Origin: Collinsella sp. BA40
GTDB taxonomy: Bacteria; Actinomycetota; Coriobacteriia; Coriobacteriales; Coriobacteriaceae
Assembly (NCBI RefSeq): GCF_008014645.1
Contig: NZ_VOWY01000011.1
Coordinates: forward strand, 62,293-126,292
DNA length: 64,000 bases
Reading direction: 5' to 3'
The notes beneath the pieces are model-generated. The model was not told the DNA's origin, made no database searches, and saw nothing but the letters and a program-made list of their open reading frames with translations. The position numbers and the translations under genes are program-made. Of this stretch, positions 52,832 to 63,742 are shown in pieces. Position 1 is the stretch's first letter. Every line of letters starts with the position of its first letter.

Positions 52832-55800
52832 ATGTGGAACGGTCGAACATCAAAGGGGGCGAAGCGTCCGCTCGCAGCCGCCGCGATGGCGGTGCTGGCG
52901 GCGACCGTCGCCCTGCCGGGCGTAGGTTGGGCGGCATCGCGCATCGCCGATGCCGCCGACGTCACGGTGAACGCGGTGACGCTGGGCAACCCGCTGCGCC
53001 TGCGCTACGACGAGTCCGCGTCTGCGGCCGGTGACGCCGCGGGCGACGTGTGGGCGAAGCGCACGCTGCCCATCGGCAACGGCGATATGGGCGCCAACGT
53101 GTACGGCGAGGTGCAGACCGAGCACCTCACCTTCAACGAGAAGACGTTGTGGACGGGCGGCCCCAGCGATTCGCGCAAGAATTACAACGGTGGCAACAAC
53201 GCCTCGAAGGGCGATAACGGCCGCACGGTCAAGCGCATCCAGCAGCTCTTCGCCGAGGGTAAGAACGAAGAGGCCGCGCGTATGTGCGACCAGCTCATCG
53301 GCGATCAGGCGGGCTACGGTGCCTACCAGGCCTGGGGCGATATCTACCTCAAGCATACCGATGTCAAGGCGTCCGGCGCCACGGGCTACGAGCGCTCCCT
53401 CGACCTGCAGACCGGCGTGGCGGGCGTCGAGTTCGAGCAGGGGGGCAAGCGCTTCTCGCGCGAGTTCTTCGCCAGCCATCCCGACAAGGTGCTGGTGGGT
53501 CGCCTCGAAGCCGCCGGCAAGGCCGGCGTGAACGTGGAGATCAGCTTCCCCTCCAAACAGCCGGGCGCGCGCGTCCAGGCTTCCGGCGACCAGATCACCA
53601 TGACGGGCCAGGTGCAGGATAACCAGCTGCAGTACGCCGCGGTCCTGAAGGTGGTCGCAACCGGCGGCAGCGTGAAGGCCCAGGGCGACAAGCTCGTGGT
53701 GTCCGGTGCCGACGACCTCACGTTCTACGTCGCTGCGGCTACGGATTACAAGAACGACTATCCCGTGTACCGCACGGGCGAGAAGGCCGACGTCCTGCTC
53801 GCGCGCGTGCAGAAGACGGCCGACGACGCGGCCGGGCGCGGCTACGACGCCGTGCGCGCCGCGCACGTCGAGGACTTCTCCGCGCTCATGGACCGCGTCG
53901 AGCTCGACCTGGGCTTCGACGGCGCGGTGTCCGACCGCATGACCGACGACCTGCTGGCCGCCTACCGCAACGGCTCGGCCAGCGCCGCCGAGCGCCGCCA
54001 GCTTGAGACCATGCTGTTCCAGTATGGGCGCTACCTCACGCTGGGCTCCTCGCGCGAGGATTCGCAGCTGCCCAGCAACCTGCAGGGTGTGTGGAATGAC
54101 AGCAACGCGCCTATGTGGGCGTCCGACTACCACATGAACGTCAACCTGCAGATGAACTACTGGCCCACGTACTCGACGAACCTGGCCGAGTGCGCCACGC
54201 CCCTCATCTCCTACATCGATTCGCTGCGCGAGCCCGGCCGCGTGACCGCCGCCATCTACGCCGGCGTATCCACGCCCGAGGGTGATACGCAGGGCCAGGG
54301 CTTCATGGCCCACACGCAGAACACGCCCTTCGGCTGGACCTGCCCGGGCTGGCAATTCCAGTGGGGCTGGTCGCCCGCGGCCGTGCCCTGGATCCTCCAG
54401 AACGTTTACGATGCCTACCGCTACAGCGGCGACGTCGAGCTGCTGCGCCGCGATATCTACCCCGCGCTGCGCGAGGAGGCCCAGCTCTACAGCAAGACGC
54501 TCATCAAGGACGAGAACGGCAAGTACATCTCGTCTCCCGCGTACTCGCCCGAGCAGGGTCCGCGCACTGCGACCAACACCTATGAGCAGGTGCTCGTGTG
54601 GCAGCTGTTCCACGATGCCATCGAGGCCGGCAAGCTGGTGGGCGAGGACGAGGCCGTGCTCGCCGTGTGGCAGGACCGCTTCGACAACCTGCGCCAGCCC
54701 ATCGAGATCGGCGCCGACGGCCAGATCAAGGAATGGTATATCGAGGAGAAGTTCAACAAGGACGCCGCCGGCAACACGCTGGGCGAAGGCTACAACCATC
54801 GCCACATCTCGCACATGCTGGGCCTGTTCCCCGGAACCCTCGTGTCCCAGGACACGCCCGAGTGGTTCGAGGCCGCCCGCACGTCTATGAACCTGCGCAC
54901 CGACTCCAGCACCGGCTGGGGCATGGGCCAGCGCATCAACACCTGGGCGCACCTGCGCGATGGCGACCGCGCGCTCAAGCTCATCGGCGACCTGTTCCGC
55001 AGCGGCATCTATCCCAACCTGTGGGACACGCATCCGCCGTTCCAGATCGACGGCAACTTCGGCGCCACCTCGGGTATCGCCGAGATGCTGCTCCAGAGCT
55101 CCGGCGGCTACATCGACCTGCTGCCCGCCCTTCCGCGCGACTGGGACCACGGTAGCGTGTCGGGCTTGGTGGCGCGCGGTGACTTCGAGGTGTCCATGGA
55201 GTGGGCCGCGGGCAAGCTCGTGACCGCCGATATCACCTCGCGCGATGGCGGCGTGGCCACGGTGAACGTGAAGGATGCGGCGCTCGCTACCGTGACGGAC
55301 GCTTCCGGCGCGCCCGTTTCCGTGAAGGCTATCGCTGCCGACCGCATCAGCTTCGACACCGAGGCCGGTGCCACCTACCGCATCTCGCAGATTCCGTCGG
55401 TCGAGCGCCCCGCGGCCCCGCAGAACGTGGCCGTCGCCCGCACGGGCGAGGGCCAGGCTACCGTGAGCTGGGACGCCGTTGCCGAGGATGCGACCTATAT
55501 CGTCGAGCGCCGCGTGGATAACGGCGATTGGACGCCCGCGGGCAACGCGCTTGCCGCCACGAAGCTGGTTGACGATGCCTGCCCGATGGGCTTCGGCGTG
55601 GTCGAGTACCGCGTGACGGCCATCGTGGCCGGCCTTCGCGGCGATGCGAGCGCTCCCGTGGCGTTGCCCGAGGTGGGCGCCGTGTGCGAGGCCCTGGGCC
55701 GCGTGGACGACCAGGATCCGGCCGTGGCCTATAGCGGCGCTTGGGCCAACTGGAACAACACCACCGACGGCAACTATGCCAACACCATCAAGTACCTGCA

Positions 55801-57844
55801 GAACCCCACGGGTACCGAGACCGCCAGCCTCACCTTCCGCGGCACGGGCATCGAGGTCGTCACCGTGACCAACAACGACCGCGGCTACTACGAGGTGAGC
55901 ATCGACGGTAAGGTCGTGGCCGAGCGCGTCGACACCTACTCCGCCACCAGCGTTCGCCAGAAGACCGTCTATTCCAAGACGGATCTGGAGCCCGGCGTGC
56001 ATACCATCGTGCTGCGCGCCACCGGCGCCAAGAACAGCGCCTCTTCGCTTGCCAAGGTCGAGCTCGATGCGTTCAGCGTGATCGATGCGTCGGCCAAGCC
56101 GGTGACTGCTGTGACCGTGCGCTCCGCCAGCGGCATGACCACCCTGGCTCGCAGCGCCTCGACGCTGCAGATGGTGGCCGACATCAAGCCCGCCGATGCC
56201 CGCGTCGCCGACCTGAGCTGGTCGGTGGCGCCCAAGAGCGGTAGCGCCACGGGAGCTATCACCGCCGACGGCCTGCTGACGGTGCAGGGCGAGGGCGTGC
56301 TCACGGTAACCGCCGCATGCGGCGATGTGGCCGGCTCGATCGACATCACGGTGGCGCCCGCGGGCACCGTGTCCACGGCGGTGGAGGACTGCAAGGGCAC
56401 CCCGCCGGTGGACGCCCGCGGCACCCTGAACGACGACCCGCGCCTTACCTGGACGGGTGGCTGGTACAGCTGGGGCGAGGCCGGGCACCACGGCGGCTCC
56501 AAGGGCGAGAGCAACGCGCTGGGCGATTCCGTGACGCTGCGATTCGACGGCACGGGTATCCGCGTGTACTCCGCGCGCAACGACGACAACGTGGCCTTCA
56601 AGGTCGAGTTGGATGGCGCGGTCGTGGAGGAGGCCCTGTCGCTGGGCGGCGCTGATCAGAAGAACGTGAAGGTCTTCGAGAAGCTCGGCCTGGAAAACGG
56701 GCCGCACACCATCAAGCTCACGTCGGTCGCCCGCGCCGGCGCAGGCCAGAACAAGTCCAACGTGGACTGGTTCGAGATCATCGCCCCGAGCGATGCCGCC
56801 GATAAGACGGAGCTCCAGGCACAGATCGAGGCCGGCTCCGGTCTGCTCGAGGGTGCCTACACGCCCAAGAGCTGGGACGTCTACGACAAGGCGCTCGACG
56901 CTGCGGTGAAGGCCATGAACGATTCCAAGACCACTTCGCACGCGGCGGCCGAGCACGCGGCGGCCCTGAAGGACGCTCGCGAGCAGCTCGTCGAGGTGGA
57001 TGACGCGTCTATCGAGGTGGACACCTCGGCTAAGATCAGCTTCCGCGCGGTCGAGTCCCGTGCCGTGTTCGCCACCTGGGGCGCGGTGAAGGATGCGGCG
57101 AGCTACCGCGTGCGCGTCTACCAGGCGAGCGCCGAGGGCGAGCCCGTGGCCGAGCTCGTCGTCGACGGCGCCGCCGCACGTGCGAAGGGCCTGTCGCCCG
57201 AGACCGCGTACGTGCTGCGCGTGGATGCCCGCAACGCCCAGGGTCGTGTGATAAAGCGCATCGAGGGCGCCTTCGACACCTTGCCGTCGGCGTCCGCGGA
57301 CGCCCTGGCGGCACCGACCAACCTCGCCGTGAAGTTTGCCGCCGAAGCAGGCAAGGCCCTGCTCACCTGGGATGCCGTCGAGGGTGCCGAGCGCTATCGC
57401 GTGTACGTGAACGGCGTTGAGCGCGGCGTGTCGCAGACCGCTTCGGTCGAGTTGTCCGGCCTGCAGGAGGGCATGCTGTACTCGGTGAAGGTCGTGGCCG
57501 GCACTGATGACGGCGCGATGTCCCTACCGGGTGCGCTCGCGTTTACCTATGACGGTCCGCAGAAGCCCGACCCCGAACCGGAGCCGAATCCGGACCCGAA
57601 GCCCGGCCCCGAGCCGAATCCGGACCCGAAGCCCGACCCCGACCCCGAGCCCGATCCGGGGCAGCCGGGTGACGGCAACCAGGGTGGCCAGGGCGGCCAA
57701 GGTAGCCAGGGTAACCAGGGCGCTAACGGCAAGCCCGGCTCCAACGGCGGCCTTGCCCAGACCGGCGATCCGGCGAGCATCGCCGGCCTCGTCGCCATGG
57801 GCGGCGCGGCAGCGCTTGTTGCCGCACGCCGTCGCCGTCGTTAG
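52832..57844 (+). CDS. Cell-wall-anchored GH95 alpha-1,2-L-fucosidase, multidomain
   Basis: A secreted enzyme of about 1670 aa. The GH95 module (about 40-830) opens with [15 protein letters not shown]...[10 protein letters not shown] and keeps the catalytic set of Bifidobacterium AfcA: N436 and N438 in [14 protein letters not shown]574 in SPEQGP and D740 in [11 protein letters not shown]-terminal modules: FnIII, two beta-sandwich CBM-like domains flanking a BIg_2-like repeat, a helical FIVAR domain (about 1320-1385), two more FnIII domains, a P-x-P linker, a Gly/Gln/Asn stretch and the sorting signal LAQTGD (L1641). The start is uncertain: ATG 52832 has a weak GGA upstream, ATG 52820 lies right against GAGAG; both keep the signal peptide. 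Confidence 0.93.
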   Translation: MWNGRTSKGAKRPLAAAAMAVLAATVALPGVGWAASRIADAADVTVNAVTLGNPLRLRYDESASAAGDAAGDVWAKRTLPIGNGDMGANVYGEVQTEHLTFNEKTLWTGGPSDSRKNYNGGNNASKGDNGRTVKRIQQLFAEGKNEEAARMCDQLIGDQAGYGAYQAWGDIYLKHTDVKASGATGYERSLDLQTGVAGVEFEQGGKRFSREFFASHPDKVLVGRLEAAGKAGVNVEISFPSKQPGARVQASGDQITMTGQVQDNQLQYAAVLKVVATGGSVKAQGDKLVVSGADDLTFYVAAATDYKNDYPVYRTGEKADVLLARVQKTADDAAGRGYDAVRAAHVEDFSALMDRVELDLGFDGAVSDRMTDDLLAAYRNGSASAAERRQLETMLFQYGRYLTLGSSREDSQLPSNLQGVWNDSNAPMWASDYHMNVNLQMNYWPTYSTNLAECATPLISYIDSLREPGRVTAAIYAGVSTPEGDTQGQGFMAHTQNTPFGWTCPGWQFQWGWSPAAVPWILQNVYDAYRYSGDVELLRRDIYPALREEAQLYSKTLIKDENGKYISSPAYSPEQGPRTATNTYEQVLVWQLFHDAIEAGKLVGEDEAVLAVWQDRFDNLRQPIEIGADGQIKEWYIEEKFNKDAAGNTLGEGYNHRHISHMLGLFPGTLVSQDTPEWFEAARTSMNLRTDSSTGWGMGQRINTWAHLRDGDRALKLIGDLFRSGIYPNLWDTHPPFQIDGNFGATSGIAEMLLQSSGGYIDLLPALPRDWDHGSVSGLVARGDFEVSMEWAAGKLVTADITSRDGGVATVNVKDAALATVTDASGAPVSVKAIAADRISFDTEAGATYRISQIPSVERPAAPQNVAVARTGEGQATVSWDAVAEDATYIVERRVDNGDWTPAGNALAATKLVDDACPMGFGVVEYRVTAIVAGLRGDASAPVALPEVGAVCEALGRVDDQDPAVAYSGAWANWNNTTDGNYANTIKYLQNPTGTETASLTFRGTGIEVVTVTNNDRGYYEVSIDGKVVAERVDTYSATSVRQKTVYSKTDLEPGVHTIVLRATGAKNSASSLAKVELDAFSVIDASAKPVTAVTVRSASGMTTLARSASTLQMVADIKPADARVADLSWSVAPKSGSATGAITADGLLTVQGEGVLTVTAACGDVAGSIDITVAPAGTVSTAVEDCKGTPPVDARGTLNDDPRLTWTGGWYSWGEAGHHGGSKGESNALGDSVTLRFDGTGIRVYSARNDDNVAFKVELDGAVVEEALSLGGADQKNVKVFEKLGLENGPHTIKLTSVARAGAGQNKSNVDWFEIIAPSDAADKTELQAQIEAGSGLLEGAYTPKSWDVYDKALDAAVKAMNDSKTTSHAAAEHAAALKDAREQLVEVDDASIEVDTSAKISFRAVESRAVFATWGAVKDAASYRVRVYQASAEGEPVAELVVDGAAARAKGLSPETAYVLRVDARNAQGRVIKRIEGAFDTLPSASADALAAPTNLAVKFAAEAGKALLTWDAVEGAERYRVYVNGVERGVSQTASVELSGLQEGMLYSVKVVAGTDDGAMSLPGALAFTYDGPQKPDPEPEPNPDPKPGPEPNPDPKPDPDPEPDPGQPGDGNQGGQGGQGSQGNQGANGKPGSNGGLAQTGDPASIAGLVAMGGAAALVAARRRRR
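57562..57666 (+). repeat. Repetitive coding DNA for the GH95 proline-rich linker
   Basis: Imperfect repeats encode PEPNPDPKP units immediately before the Gly/Gln/Asn stretch and sorting signal. The design is the same as the GH2 linker but the DNA differs. Confidence 0.7.
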
Positions 57845-57860
57845 CCGATAGCGCGATCAG

Positions 57861-57898
57861 GCGGGGGAGAACGCGATAACGCGTTCTCCCCCGCTTTT
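57861..57898 (+). terminator. Terminator of the GH95 gene
   Basis: A perfect 15-bp stem (57861-57875 with 57880-57894), ATAA loop and TTTT tail. Confidence 0.93.
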
Positions 57899-58284
57899 GT
57901 TTTGGAGCGACGGTGAGGAGCGTTCCGATGTCGCATACAAGGGCGTTTTGGAGGAGACGGAAGAGTGTGCCCAGTCGACTGCGCGGCGCGCCTCTTGCAT
58001 TGCGGAGGCGTGGTTGCCCTTGTGCCCCGCGCCCGTCCCATCACAGGAATGCGGGTCTGGCAGCGTACGGGACGCTGGAAGATATCTGACGTCGCACGTT
58101 GTCAATTGTTGTTTCAGAACGGCTCCGCTATGCTTAAGCGAATGCACTCTGTTGGGAACGCGCCTGCGTGTGAACCGCGGCGCCCGGTGTAGGCCGGCGG
58201 GGGAGCGCATCCGTAATGACCGTTCGTCAGGGAGCGGCGTCCTGCGACGCTGCGTCCGTCGCTCCATATGAAAGGGAACGCCCT
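57899..58284 (+). promoter_or_regulatory. Upstream region of glnN with candidate promoter
   Basis: No gene is supported here. TTGTTG at 58106-58111 and TATGCT at 58129-58134 with a 17-base spacer are a plausible housekeeping promoter, giving a leader of about 145 bases. No glutamine riboswitch or GlnR-type operator was recognised. Confidence 0.4.
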
Positions 58285-60375
58285 ATGGCTGATCTTACCG
58301 AGCGCTTTGGAACCATGGTCTTCTCGGAAGACGAGATGAAGCGCTGGCTGCCCAAGGATGTGTACAAGAAGCTCGCCAGGACCATCGAGGAGGGGGAGCC
58401 GCTCGACCTCGACGTGGCGAACGCCGTGGCGCACGCCATGAAGGAATGGGCGCTCCTGCACGGTGCAACGCATTACGCGCACTGGTTCCAGCCGCTCTCG
58501 GGTATCACCAGCGAGAAGCATGACAGCTTCCTCGAGCCCAACCACGACGGCACGGCCATCACCAAGTTCTCGGGCAAGGCGCTCATCAAGGGCGAGTCCG
58601 ATGCGTCGAGCTTCCCCAACGGCGGCCTGCGCGCGACCTTCGAGGCGCGCGGCTACACGGTGTGGGACGCTACCAGCCCTGCATTCATCAAGGACGACGT
58701 TCTGTGCATCCCCACGGCGTTTTGCTCCTATACCGGCGAGGCGCTCGACAAGAAGACCCCGCTGCTGCGTTCGATGACCGCGCTCGACATCCAGGCCAAG
58801 CGCGTGCTGGCGCTCTTCGGCAAGCATCCCAAGAAGGTCGTCCCCAACGTCGGCGACGAGCAGGAGTACTTCCTTATCAAGAAGGAGGCGTACCGCCGCC
58901 GCCGCGACCTGGTCATCACCGGCCGCACGCTGTTCGGCGCCGCGCCCGCCAAGGGCCAGGAGCTCGAGGAGCATTATTTCGGCGCGATTCGCCCCACGGT
59001 TTCGGCCTATATGAAGGATCTTGACAACGAGCTGTGGGCGCTGGGCATTCCGTCCAAGACCAAGCACAACGAGGTCGCTCCCTGCCAGCACGAGCTCGCG
59101 CCCGTGTACTCCGAGCTTAACGAGGCCGTGGACAACAACCTTCTCATCATGGAGAAGATGAAGCTCATCGCCAGCCGCCACGACCTGGTGTGCCTGTTGC
59201 ACGAGAAGCCGTTCGAGGGTATCAACGGCTCGGGCAAGCACAACAACTGGTCGCTCGGCACGGCCGACGAGAACCTGCTGGAGCCCGGCGACACGCCCGA
59301 GGAGAACCTGCAGTTCATCGTCTTCCTCACCGCCGTCATCGAGGCCGTGGACAAGTACCAGGACCTGCTGCGCGCCAGCGTCGCAAGCTGCGGCAACGAC
59401 CATCGCCTGGGCGCGGGCGAGGCGCCGCCGGCCATCATCTCGATCTTCCTGGGCGACCAGCTCACCGAGGTCGTGGAGATGATCATGGACGGCGAGGCTT
59501 CCGTTCACGCTACCACCGACACGCTCGACCTGGGCGCCGTGGTGCTGCCCAACCTCGAGCAGGACAACACCGACCGCAACCGCACGAGTCCGTTCGCCTT
59601 TACGAATAACAAGTTCGAGTTCCGCGCCGTGGGCTCCGAGGCCAACGTGTCCGACGCCAACATGGTGCTGGACACCGCCGTGGCGCAGGCGCTGCGCGAC
59701 TTCGCCGACGCGCTCGAGGGCACGCCGGCAGACGAGTTCCCCGACGCCGCGTTGGCCTACTGCGCCGAGCACCTGCGCGAGCACCGTCGCATCCTGTTCT
59801 CGGGCGACGGCTATTCCGAGGCATGGCACGAGGAGGCGGCTGCCCGCGGCCTGGTGAACCTGCCTACGACCGCCGAGGCCCTGCCCGCGTTCGTCGCGCC
59901 TAAGAACCTCGCGCTCTTCGCCGAGATGGGCGTGCTCACCGAGGCCGAAGCGGCGTGCCGCTACGAGGTGAAGCTCGAGAAGTACAACAAGCTCATGAAC
60001 ATCGAGGCAACCACGATGGTGCGCGAGGCGCGCCGCACGTACCGACCGGTCATCACCGCGTATGCAACGAAGGTGGCAAAGGGTCTCGAGACCATCCGCG
60101 CCGCCGGGGCCGAGGCTGCCATGGTCTTCGAGCAGGAGACGCTCAACGAGCTGTGCGAGGGCATCACGGCTATCAACATGTCCATCGCAAAGCTCGATCA
60201 GCTGCACACCAAGGCCGAGGCCGTCCAGGACGGGCAGTCCCAGGCCGAGGTCTACGCGCACGAGGTCGTGCCCGCCATGGCCGAGCTTCGCGCCGCTGTG
60301 GACGCGATGGAAGAGATCGTTGCCGCTGACTACTGGCCGGTGCCCACGTACGACGACATCCTCTTCTACGTGTAG
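58285..60375 (+). CDS. glnN: Glutamine synthetase type III
   Basis: Synthesises glutamine from glutamate and ammonia. The 696-aa length and architecture are those of GSIII (about 700 aa), not GSI (about 450). Typical stretches are [55 protein letters not shown] and [20 protein letters not shown], with the GSIII-specific N-terminal and C-terminal helical regions. ATG at 58285 has AAAGGGA upstream. It stands alone in the transcription unit. Confidence 0.97.
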   Translation: MADLTERFGTMVFSEDEMKRWLPKDVYKKLARTIEEGEPLDLDVANAVAHAMKEWALLHGATHYAHWFQPLSGITSEKHDSFLEPNHDGTAITKFSGKALIKGESDASSFPNGGLRATFEARGYTVWDATSPAFIKDDVLCIPTAFCSYTGEALDKKTPLLRSMTALDIQAKRVLALFGKHPKKVVPNVGDEQEYFLIKKEAYRRRRDLVITGRTLFGAAPAKGQELEEHYFGAIRPTVSAYMKDLDNELWALGIPSKTKHNEVAPCQHELAPVYSELNEAVDNNLLIMEKMKLIASRHDLVCLLHEKPFEGINGSGKHNNWSLGTADENLLEPGDTPEENLQFIVFLTAVIEAVDKYQDLLRASVASCGNDHRLGAGEAPPAIISIFLGDQLTEVVEMIMDGEASVHATTDTLDLGAVVLPNLEQDNTDRNRTSPFAFTNNKFEFRAVGSEANVSDANMVLDTAVAQALRDFADALEGTPADEFPDAALAYCAEHLREHRRILFSGDGYSEAWHEEAAARGLVNLPTTAEALPAFVAPKNLALFAEMGVLTEAEAACRYEVKLEKYNKLMNIEATTMVREARRTYRPVITAYATKVAKGLETIRAAGAEAAMVFEQETLNELCEGITAINMSIAKLDQLHTKAEAVQDGQSQAEVYAHEVVPAMAELRAAVDAMEEIVAADYWPVPTYDDILFYV

Positions 60376-60456
60376 GAGGCTTCTCCGCGTTGCTTGGGGC
60401 GTAATTCCAATTTGACGCAACCGCGACCGAAGATTTCTGCTATACTGTCACGCGCT

Positions 60457-60533
60457 GTCCCCATCGTCTAGCGGCCTAGGACGCCACCCTTTCAAGGTGG
60501 ATATCACGGGTTCGAATCCCGTTGGGGGCACCA
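60457..60533 (+). tRNA. tRNA-Glu (UUC anticodon)
   Basis: A full cloverleaf: acceptor GTCCCCA/TGGGGGC, anticodon stem CCACC/GGTGG with loop CTTTCAA giving UUC, T-arm CGGGTTCGAATCCCG, and encoded CCA (60531-60533). A TATACT -10 box lies at 60441-60446. Confidence 0.96.
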
Positions 60534-60544
60534 TCGAATTATCA

Positions 60545-60575
60545 AGCCCGGTTCCCTGGTGAGCCGGGCTTTTTG
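60545..60575 (+). terminator. Terminator after tRNA-Glu
   Basis: AGCCCGG (60545-60551) pairs with CCGGGCT (60564-60570), followed by TTTTT. It lies between the tRNA and bioY. Confidence 0.85.
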
Positions 60576-60600
60576 CTGTCGAGCCTCACGGAGGGCGAGT

Positions 60601-61134
60601 ATGCAGGCACGAACTATTACGACCGCGGGTATATCCGTCGCGCTGCTAGCGGTGTCGGCATGGTTCACCGTGCCGCTGGGCCCCGTTCCGTTCACGCTGC
60701 AGACCATGGTGCTGGCGATGCTTCCCGCTGCGCTCGATCGCAAGACGGCGTGCGCTGCGGTGGCGGTCTACCTGCTGGTGGGAGGCATCGGCGTGCCCGT
60801 GTTCTCGGGTTTCGGCGCCGGAGCGGGCGTGCTCGCCGGTCCTACGGGCGGTTACCTGTGGGGTTTCCTGCTGGGCATGCTGGCGGCCACGACCATCGTG
60901 CGTGCGCTGTCCGGCCGCTTGTCCCGCTTCGCTGCTTCGCTTGCGGGCGATATCGCCATGCTTCTGATCGCCTATGCGTGCGGCACGCTGCAGTTCATGA
61001 TGGTGGCGTCGCTCGATGCCGCCTCGGCGCTGATGCTCGCCGTCGTTCCGTTCGTAGTGCCCGACCTTGTAAAGCTCGTGGTGGGCGCTCGCGTCGGCTG
61101 TGCGGTTGCACGGGCGCGTGCTACCCGGCCGTAA
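60601..61134 (+). CDS. bioY: Biotin transporter substrate-binding component BioY
   Basis: A 177-aa S-component of an ECF-type biotin importer with about six hydrophobic helices. Family features are the opening TVPLGPVPFTLQTMVLAM, the GGIGVPVFSGFGAGAGVLAGPTGGYLWGF stretch and the PFVVPDLVKLVVG end. ATG at 60601 has GGAGGG six bases upstream. BioM/BioN or ecfAT genes are not nearby, so it probably uses a shared energising module. Confidence 0.95.
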   Translation: MQARTITTAGISVALLAVSAWFTVPLGPVPFTLQTMVLAMLPAALDRKTACAAVAVYLLVGGIGVPVFSGFGAGAGVLAGPTGGYLWGFLLGMLAATTIVRALSGRLSRFAASLAGDIAMLLIAYACGTLQFMMVASLDAASALMLAVVPFVVPDLVKLVVGARVGCAVARARATRP

Positions 61135-61234
61135 GCGCGCCTGCAGCATCGATGCGCAATCGTACGCGCTCGCCGAGCCTGATGCCTGCAAAACGAGGGT
61201 TTTGTACGATCTTTTGCGGAGCTTCGCAATAATC

Positions 61235-61272
61235 AAGAAAGCCGCAGGTGTTGCACCTGCGGCTTTCTTTTT
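61235..61272. terminator. Bidirectional terminator downstream of bioY
   Basis: A perfect stem of about 16 bp (AAGAAAGCCGCAGGTG with CACCTGCGGCTTTCTT) around a TTG loop. T follows on the plus strand; on the minus strand the adjacent bases are GATT after the AT-rich stem end. It can serve bioY and, less well, the minus-strand operon ending at 61357. Confidence 0.85.
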
Positions 61273-61356
61273 GAAAAAGCTGGGTATTTGCAGCCGCTGC
61301 GCCGGAGCCGTACAAAACGGCCACGGAACAGTCGGCTCGCATCCAATTCGAACACG

Positions 61357-62139
61357 CTACCCGCGTGCAGCATCGTAGCGCTCGGCTGAGCGCTGCTGGG
61401 CCGTGTGGCGCGTGCGCGGGGAGTAGATCACGTGCGTGCGGCAGTACGCGCAGCACAGGTCGCAGCCCGAGCAGGCATCGGCGTCCACGCGGTAGGCGGG
61501 GGGAGCGAAGACGAGCGCGGGACATCCCGTGATCTGCTTGCACCGGTGGCAGCCCACGCAGGCGTAGCGGTCGATGTCTACCGGTGCGGGCGCATCGCGA
61601 CCGATCAGCTGCGCGCACGGCGAGGCGAAGATCACGGCGCGCACGCCCGGCGCGTCCAGCGCCTCGCTCATCGTGTTCGCGGCGGCAACGGTGTCCAGCG
61701 GGTCGACTACGGCAACGCTCGTCGCGCCCAGTGCCGTAGCGCGCCCTGCAAGCCGTTCCAGCGACTCGTGAGTAAGGAATGAGCTGCTCGAGGCCATGAC
61801 GGCTAGAACGGTTACCGTGCCTTCAGCGGCCAGGTTCCCCAGCGGGCCGTCGTCTGCGGCCTCGGCGAGCTGCGTATCGCGGACGAAGTGCACGCAGGCT
61901 TCGACCGCGGGCTCCTCTGCGGTGCCGCCGGCGGGGACGGCCGCGCGATAGCGCTCGAGGAGCGCGTCCTCGCCGCCCGGGCAGGTGGTGGCGGCGGGAT
62001 GCATCGGCCCCGCCGCCGTGCAGCCCGCGTCTCCGCAGATCACGCGCCCTGCACCGCGCCCCAGGGCTTCTTTGCAGGCGATATATGCTGCTCGATGCGG
62101 GCAGCCGGCGCAGGCGACGCCCCGTTCCACCTTACGCAT
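61357..62139 (-). CDS. Ferredoxin-like protein resembling the C-terminal part of indolepyruvate oxidoreductase IorA
   Basis: A 260-aa protein. The N-terminus CAGCPHRAAYIACKEAL...VICGDAGC resembles the start of the TPP-binding domain of IorA (CPGCPHR...GDIGC), but the TPP diphosphate-binding GDG...N core is not seen. The C-terminal 60 residues carry two [4Fe-4S] motifs: CVGCHRCKQITGCP and CSGCDLCCAYC. It therefore looks like a shortened, possibly non-catalytic relative with an electron-transfer tail. ATG at 62139 has GGAGG five bases upstream and overlaps the FKBP gene by eight bases. No IorB partner is adjacent. Function unassigned. Confidence 0.75.
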   Translation of the reverse strand: MRKVERGVACAGCPHRAAYIACKEALGRGAGRVICGDAGCTAAGPMHPAATTCPGGEDALLERYRAAVPAGGTAEEPAVEACVHFVRDTQLAEAADDGPLGNLAAEGTVTVLAVMASSSSFLTHESLERLAGRATALGATSVAVVDPLDTVAAANTMSEALDAPGVRAVIFASPCAQLIGRDAPAPVDIDRYACVGCHRCKQITGCPALVFAPPAYRVDADACSGCDLCCAYCRTHVIYSPRTRHTAQQRSAERYDAARG

Positions 62140-62599
62140 GGGCGCCTCCGTCCACGGGCTCCGTGTAGTCCTCGCGCGACAGCAGCTCGAGCTCGAAGTT
62201 GAGTCCGCAGCCGGCCATGGGATGGTTGAAGTCGAAGATCGTCATGCCGTCGTCCTCGACTTTGACCACGCGCGCGAGCTGCTGGTAGCCCTCGTCGTTC
62301 ATGAGGTAGATCATCTCGCCTACAACGAGGTCGTCGTAGTTGGGAATCTCGACGGTGGGCATGGTGTAGAGCAGCTCCATGCGGCGCTCGCCGTAGGCCT
62401 CGCAGGGCTCCAGATGCACGCGCTTCTTCTCGCCGGGCTCCATCGAGAGGACGGCCGCCTCGAATCCAGGCACGACCTCGTGGTTGCCCTCGACGTAGGT
62501 GAGCGGCGTGCGGCCCTGCGTGGTGTCGAACACCTCGCCATCGTCGAAGCTGCCGGTGTAGTGAACGGTGACGGTGTGCTTGAGCGAGAAATCAGACAA
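62132..62599 (-). CDS. FKBP-type peptidyl-prolyl isomerase (SlyD-like)
   Basis: A 155-aa prolyl isomerase/chaperone: VTVHYTGSFDDGEVFDTT, then FEAAVLSMEPGEKKRVHLEPCEAYGER with an inserted-in-flap arrangement, and a closing DFNHPMAGCGLNFELELLS, all typical of SlyD. It lacks the long His-rich metal tail of E. coli SlyD. TTG at 62599 is chosen as start because AAGGGA lies seven bases upstream and homology begins there; the open frame to 62704 has no family content. It is co-transcribed with the overlapping ferredoxin-like gene. Confidence 0.9.
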   Translation of the reverse strand: MSDFSLKHTVTVHYTGSFDDGEVFDTTQGRTPLTYVEGNHEVVPGFEAAVLSMEPGEKKRVHLEPCEAYGERRMELLYTMPTVEIPNYDDLVVGEMIYLMNDEGYQQLARVVKVEDDGMTIFDFNHPMAGCGLNFELELLSREDYTEPVDGGAHA

Positions 62600-62678
62600 G
62601 GCGCGATCCCTTCTTGCGCGTGGAGCCGCCAAAGGCGACGTGAGTCTTGCAGATATTGCAGGTTGCAGGGGCGTTTGA

Positions 62679-62712
62679 CGAGCCGGTTGCAAGGATGTGC
62701 GCAACCGGCTCG
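62679..62712 (-). terminator. Hairpin after the TPR-like gene
   Basis: CGAGCCGGTTGC and GCAACCGGCTCG form a perfect 12-bp stem 14 bases beyond the stop of the gene at 62726. There is no clear T run on the minus strand, so termination efficiency is uncertain. Confidence 0.55.
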
Positions 62713-62725
62713 AGAGGAGCCGCTG

Positions 62726-63742
62726 CTAGAAGCCGCGGCGGCGGGCGAAGTCTTCCGAGGCGGCCTCGACGCCCTCGACGGTGGCGGCCCAATTGGCGAA
62801 ATCGGGCGTGTCGGCGATGATGCCGTCGGCTTCCCAGACCGCCTGATGCGAGCGCCGCCAGGCTTCGGAGACCTCGGGCCGTACCGGGAGGTAGGGTGTG
62901 AGGTACGTGGGGTTGAGCAGGAAGAACGCCCCGCCCTCGCAACGGCCTGCGAAGTCGCGCAGCGCCCGACGGGCGTTCTTGCGGCGGCCGAGCTTGTAGA
63001 ACAGCAGCGTGCGTCCGAGCAGGTACCAGGGCGATTCTTCCGCTGCCTCGCCGATTGCGCGGGAACAGGCGAAGAACGCGTCTTCGTCTTCGAGGCGCGC
63101 GAGCGCCAAGAACAGCGTGCCCTCGGCGTGGTTCGCGTAGCCGCGGGCACGAAGGACCTGCTGGGCGTATGTCCCCGCCGCACGGTAGCGTGCGCTGGTA
63201 AGGCTGCCCTGCGAGAGCGCCTCGACGCAGTGGAGCCATCCGATGACCTGAGGGTCTTCAAGCGTCCGCGCCGCGGCCTCGTCCTCGTTCGCGCCGCGCC
63301 ACAGGCCCGGTGCCTCGGGGTCGAAATCATCGTGCGCGCAGCGGATCTGCTCGCGTGCCTCGCGCTCGAGTGCCAGCAGGTCGCGCAGGCAGTCATCGAG
63401 CGGAACGTCGGCCAGCAGCAGGTCGAGTAGGCGCGCGTCGATGCACGACCGGTCGGTTTCGATGATCTTGAAGAGCGCGAGGCGTGTTTCGTCGAACAAC
63501 CGCGAGCGCTGCCGCTCGAACTCGCCGTCGGGAAGCTCCTCCATGCGCGCGAGCTCGGCGATCATACGGGCGTGCACGCGCGCGTACGAGACGAGCGCTT
63601 GCGCATGCGGTTCGTGCGCATAGGCCTCGGGGTTGCGTTCGATCTCGGAGCGCACGAGCTCGCGCGCGGCGTCGGTAAGATCGGGGTGCGCGGCAGCGTA
63701 CGACGCCTCGAGGTATCGGCATACGTAGATGGCGGGATCCAT
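62726..63742 (-). CDS. Helical, TPR-like protein of unknown function
   Basis: A 338-aa soluble protein, mostly helical, rich in Ala, Arg, Leu and acidic residues. The middle part (about residues 165-280: YAQQVLRARGYANHAEGTLFLALARLED..., SPWYLLGRTLLFYKLGRRKNARRAL) has the spacing of tetratricopeptide-like helical pairs. I do not recognise the family. GGAGGAACTG precedes the ATG at 63742, and that ATG overlaps the stop of the upstream reading frame, so it is the second gene of an operon that begins outside or at the right edge. Confidence 0.7.
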   Translation of the reverse strand: MDPAIYVCRYLEASYAAAHPDLTDAARELVRSEIERNPEAYAHEPHAQALVSYARVHARMIAELARMEELPDGEFERQRSRLFDETRLALFKIIETDRSCIDARLLDLLLADVPLDDCLRDLLALEREAREQIRCAHDDFDPEAPGLWRGANEDEAAARTLEDPQVIGWLHCVEALSQGSLTSARYRAAGTYAQQVLRARGYANHAEGTLFLALARLEDEDAFFACSRAIGEAAEESPWYLLGRTLLFYKLGRRKNARRALRDFAGRCEGGAFFLLNPTYLTPYLPVRPEVSEAWRRSHQAVWEADGIIADTPDFANWAATVEGVEAASEDFARRRGF

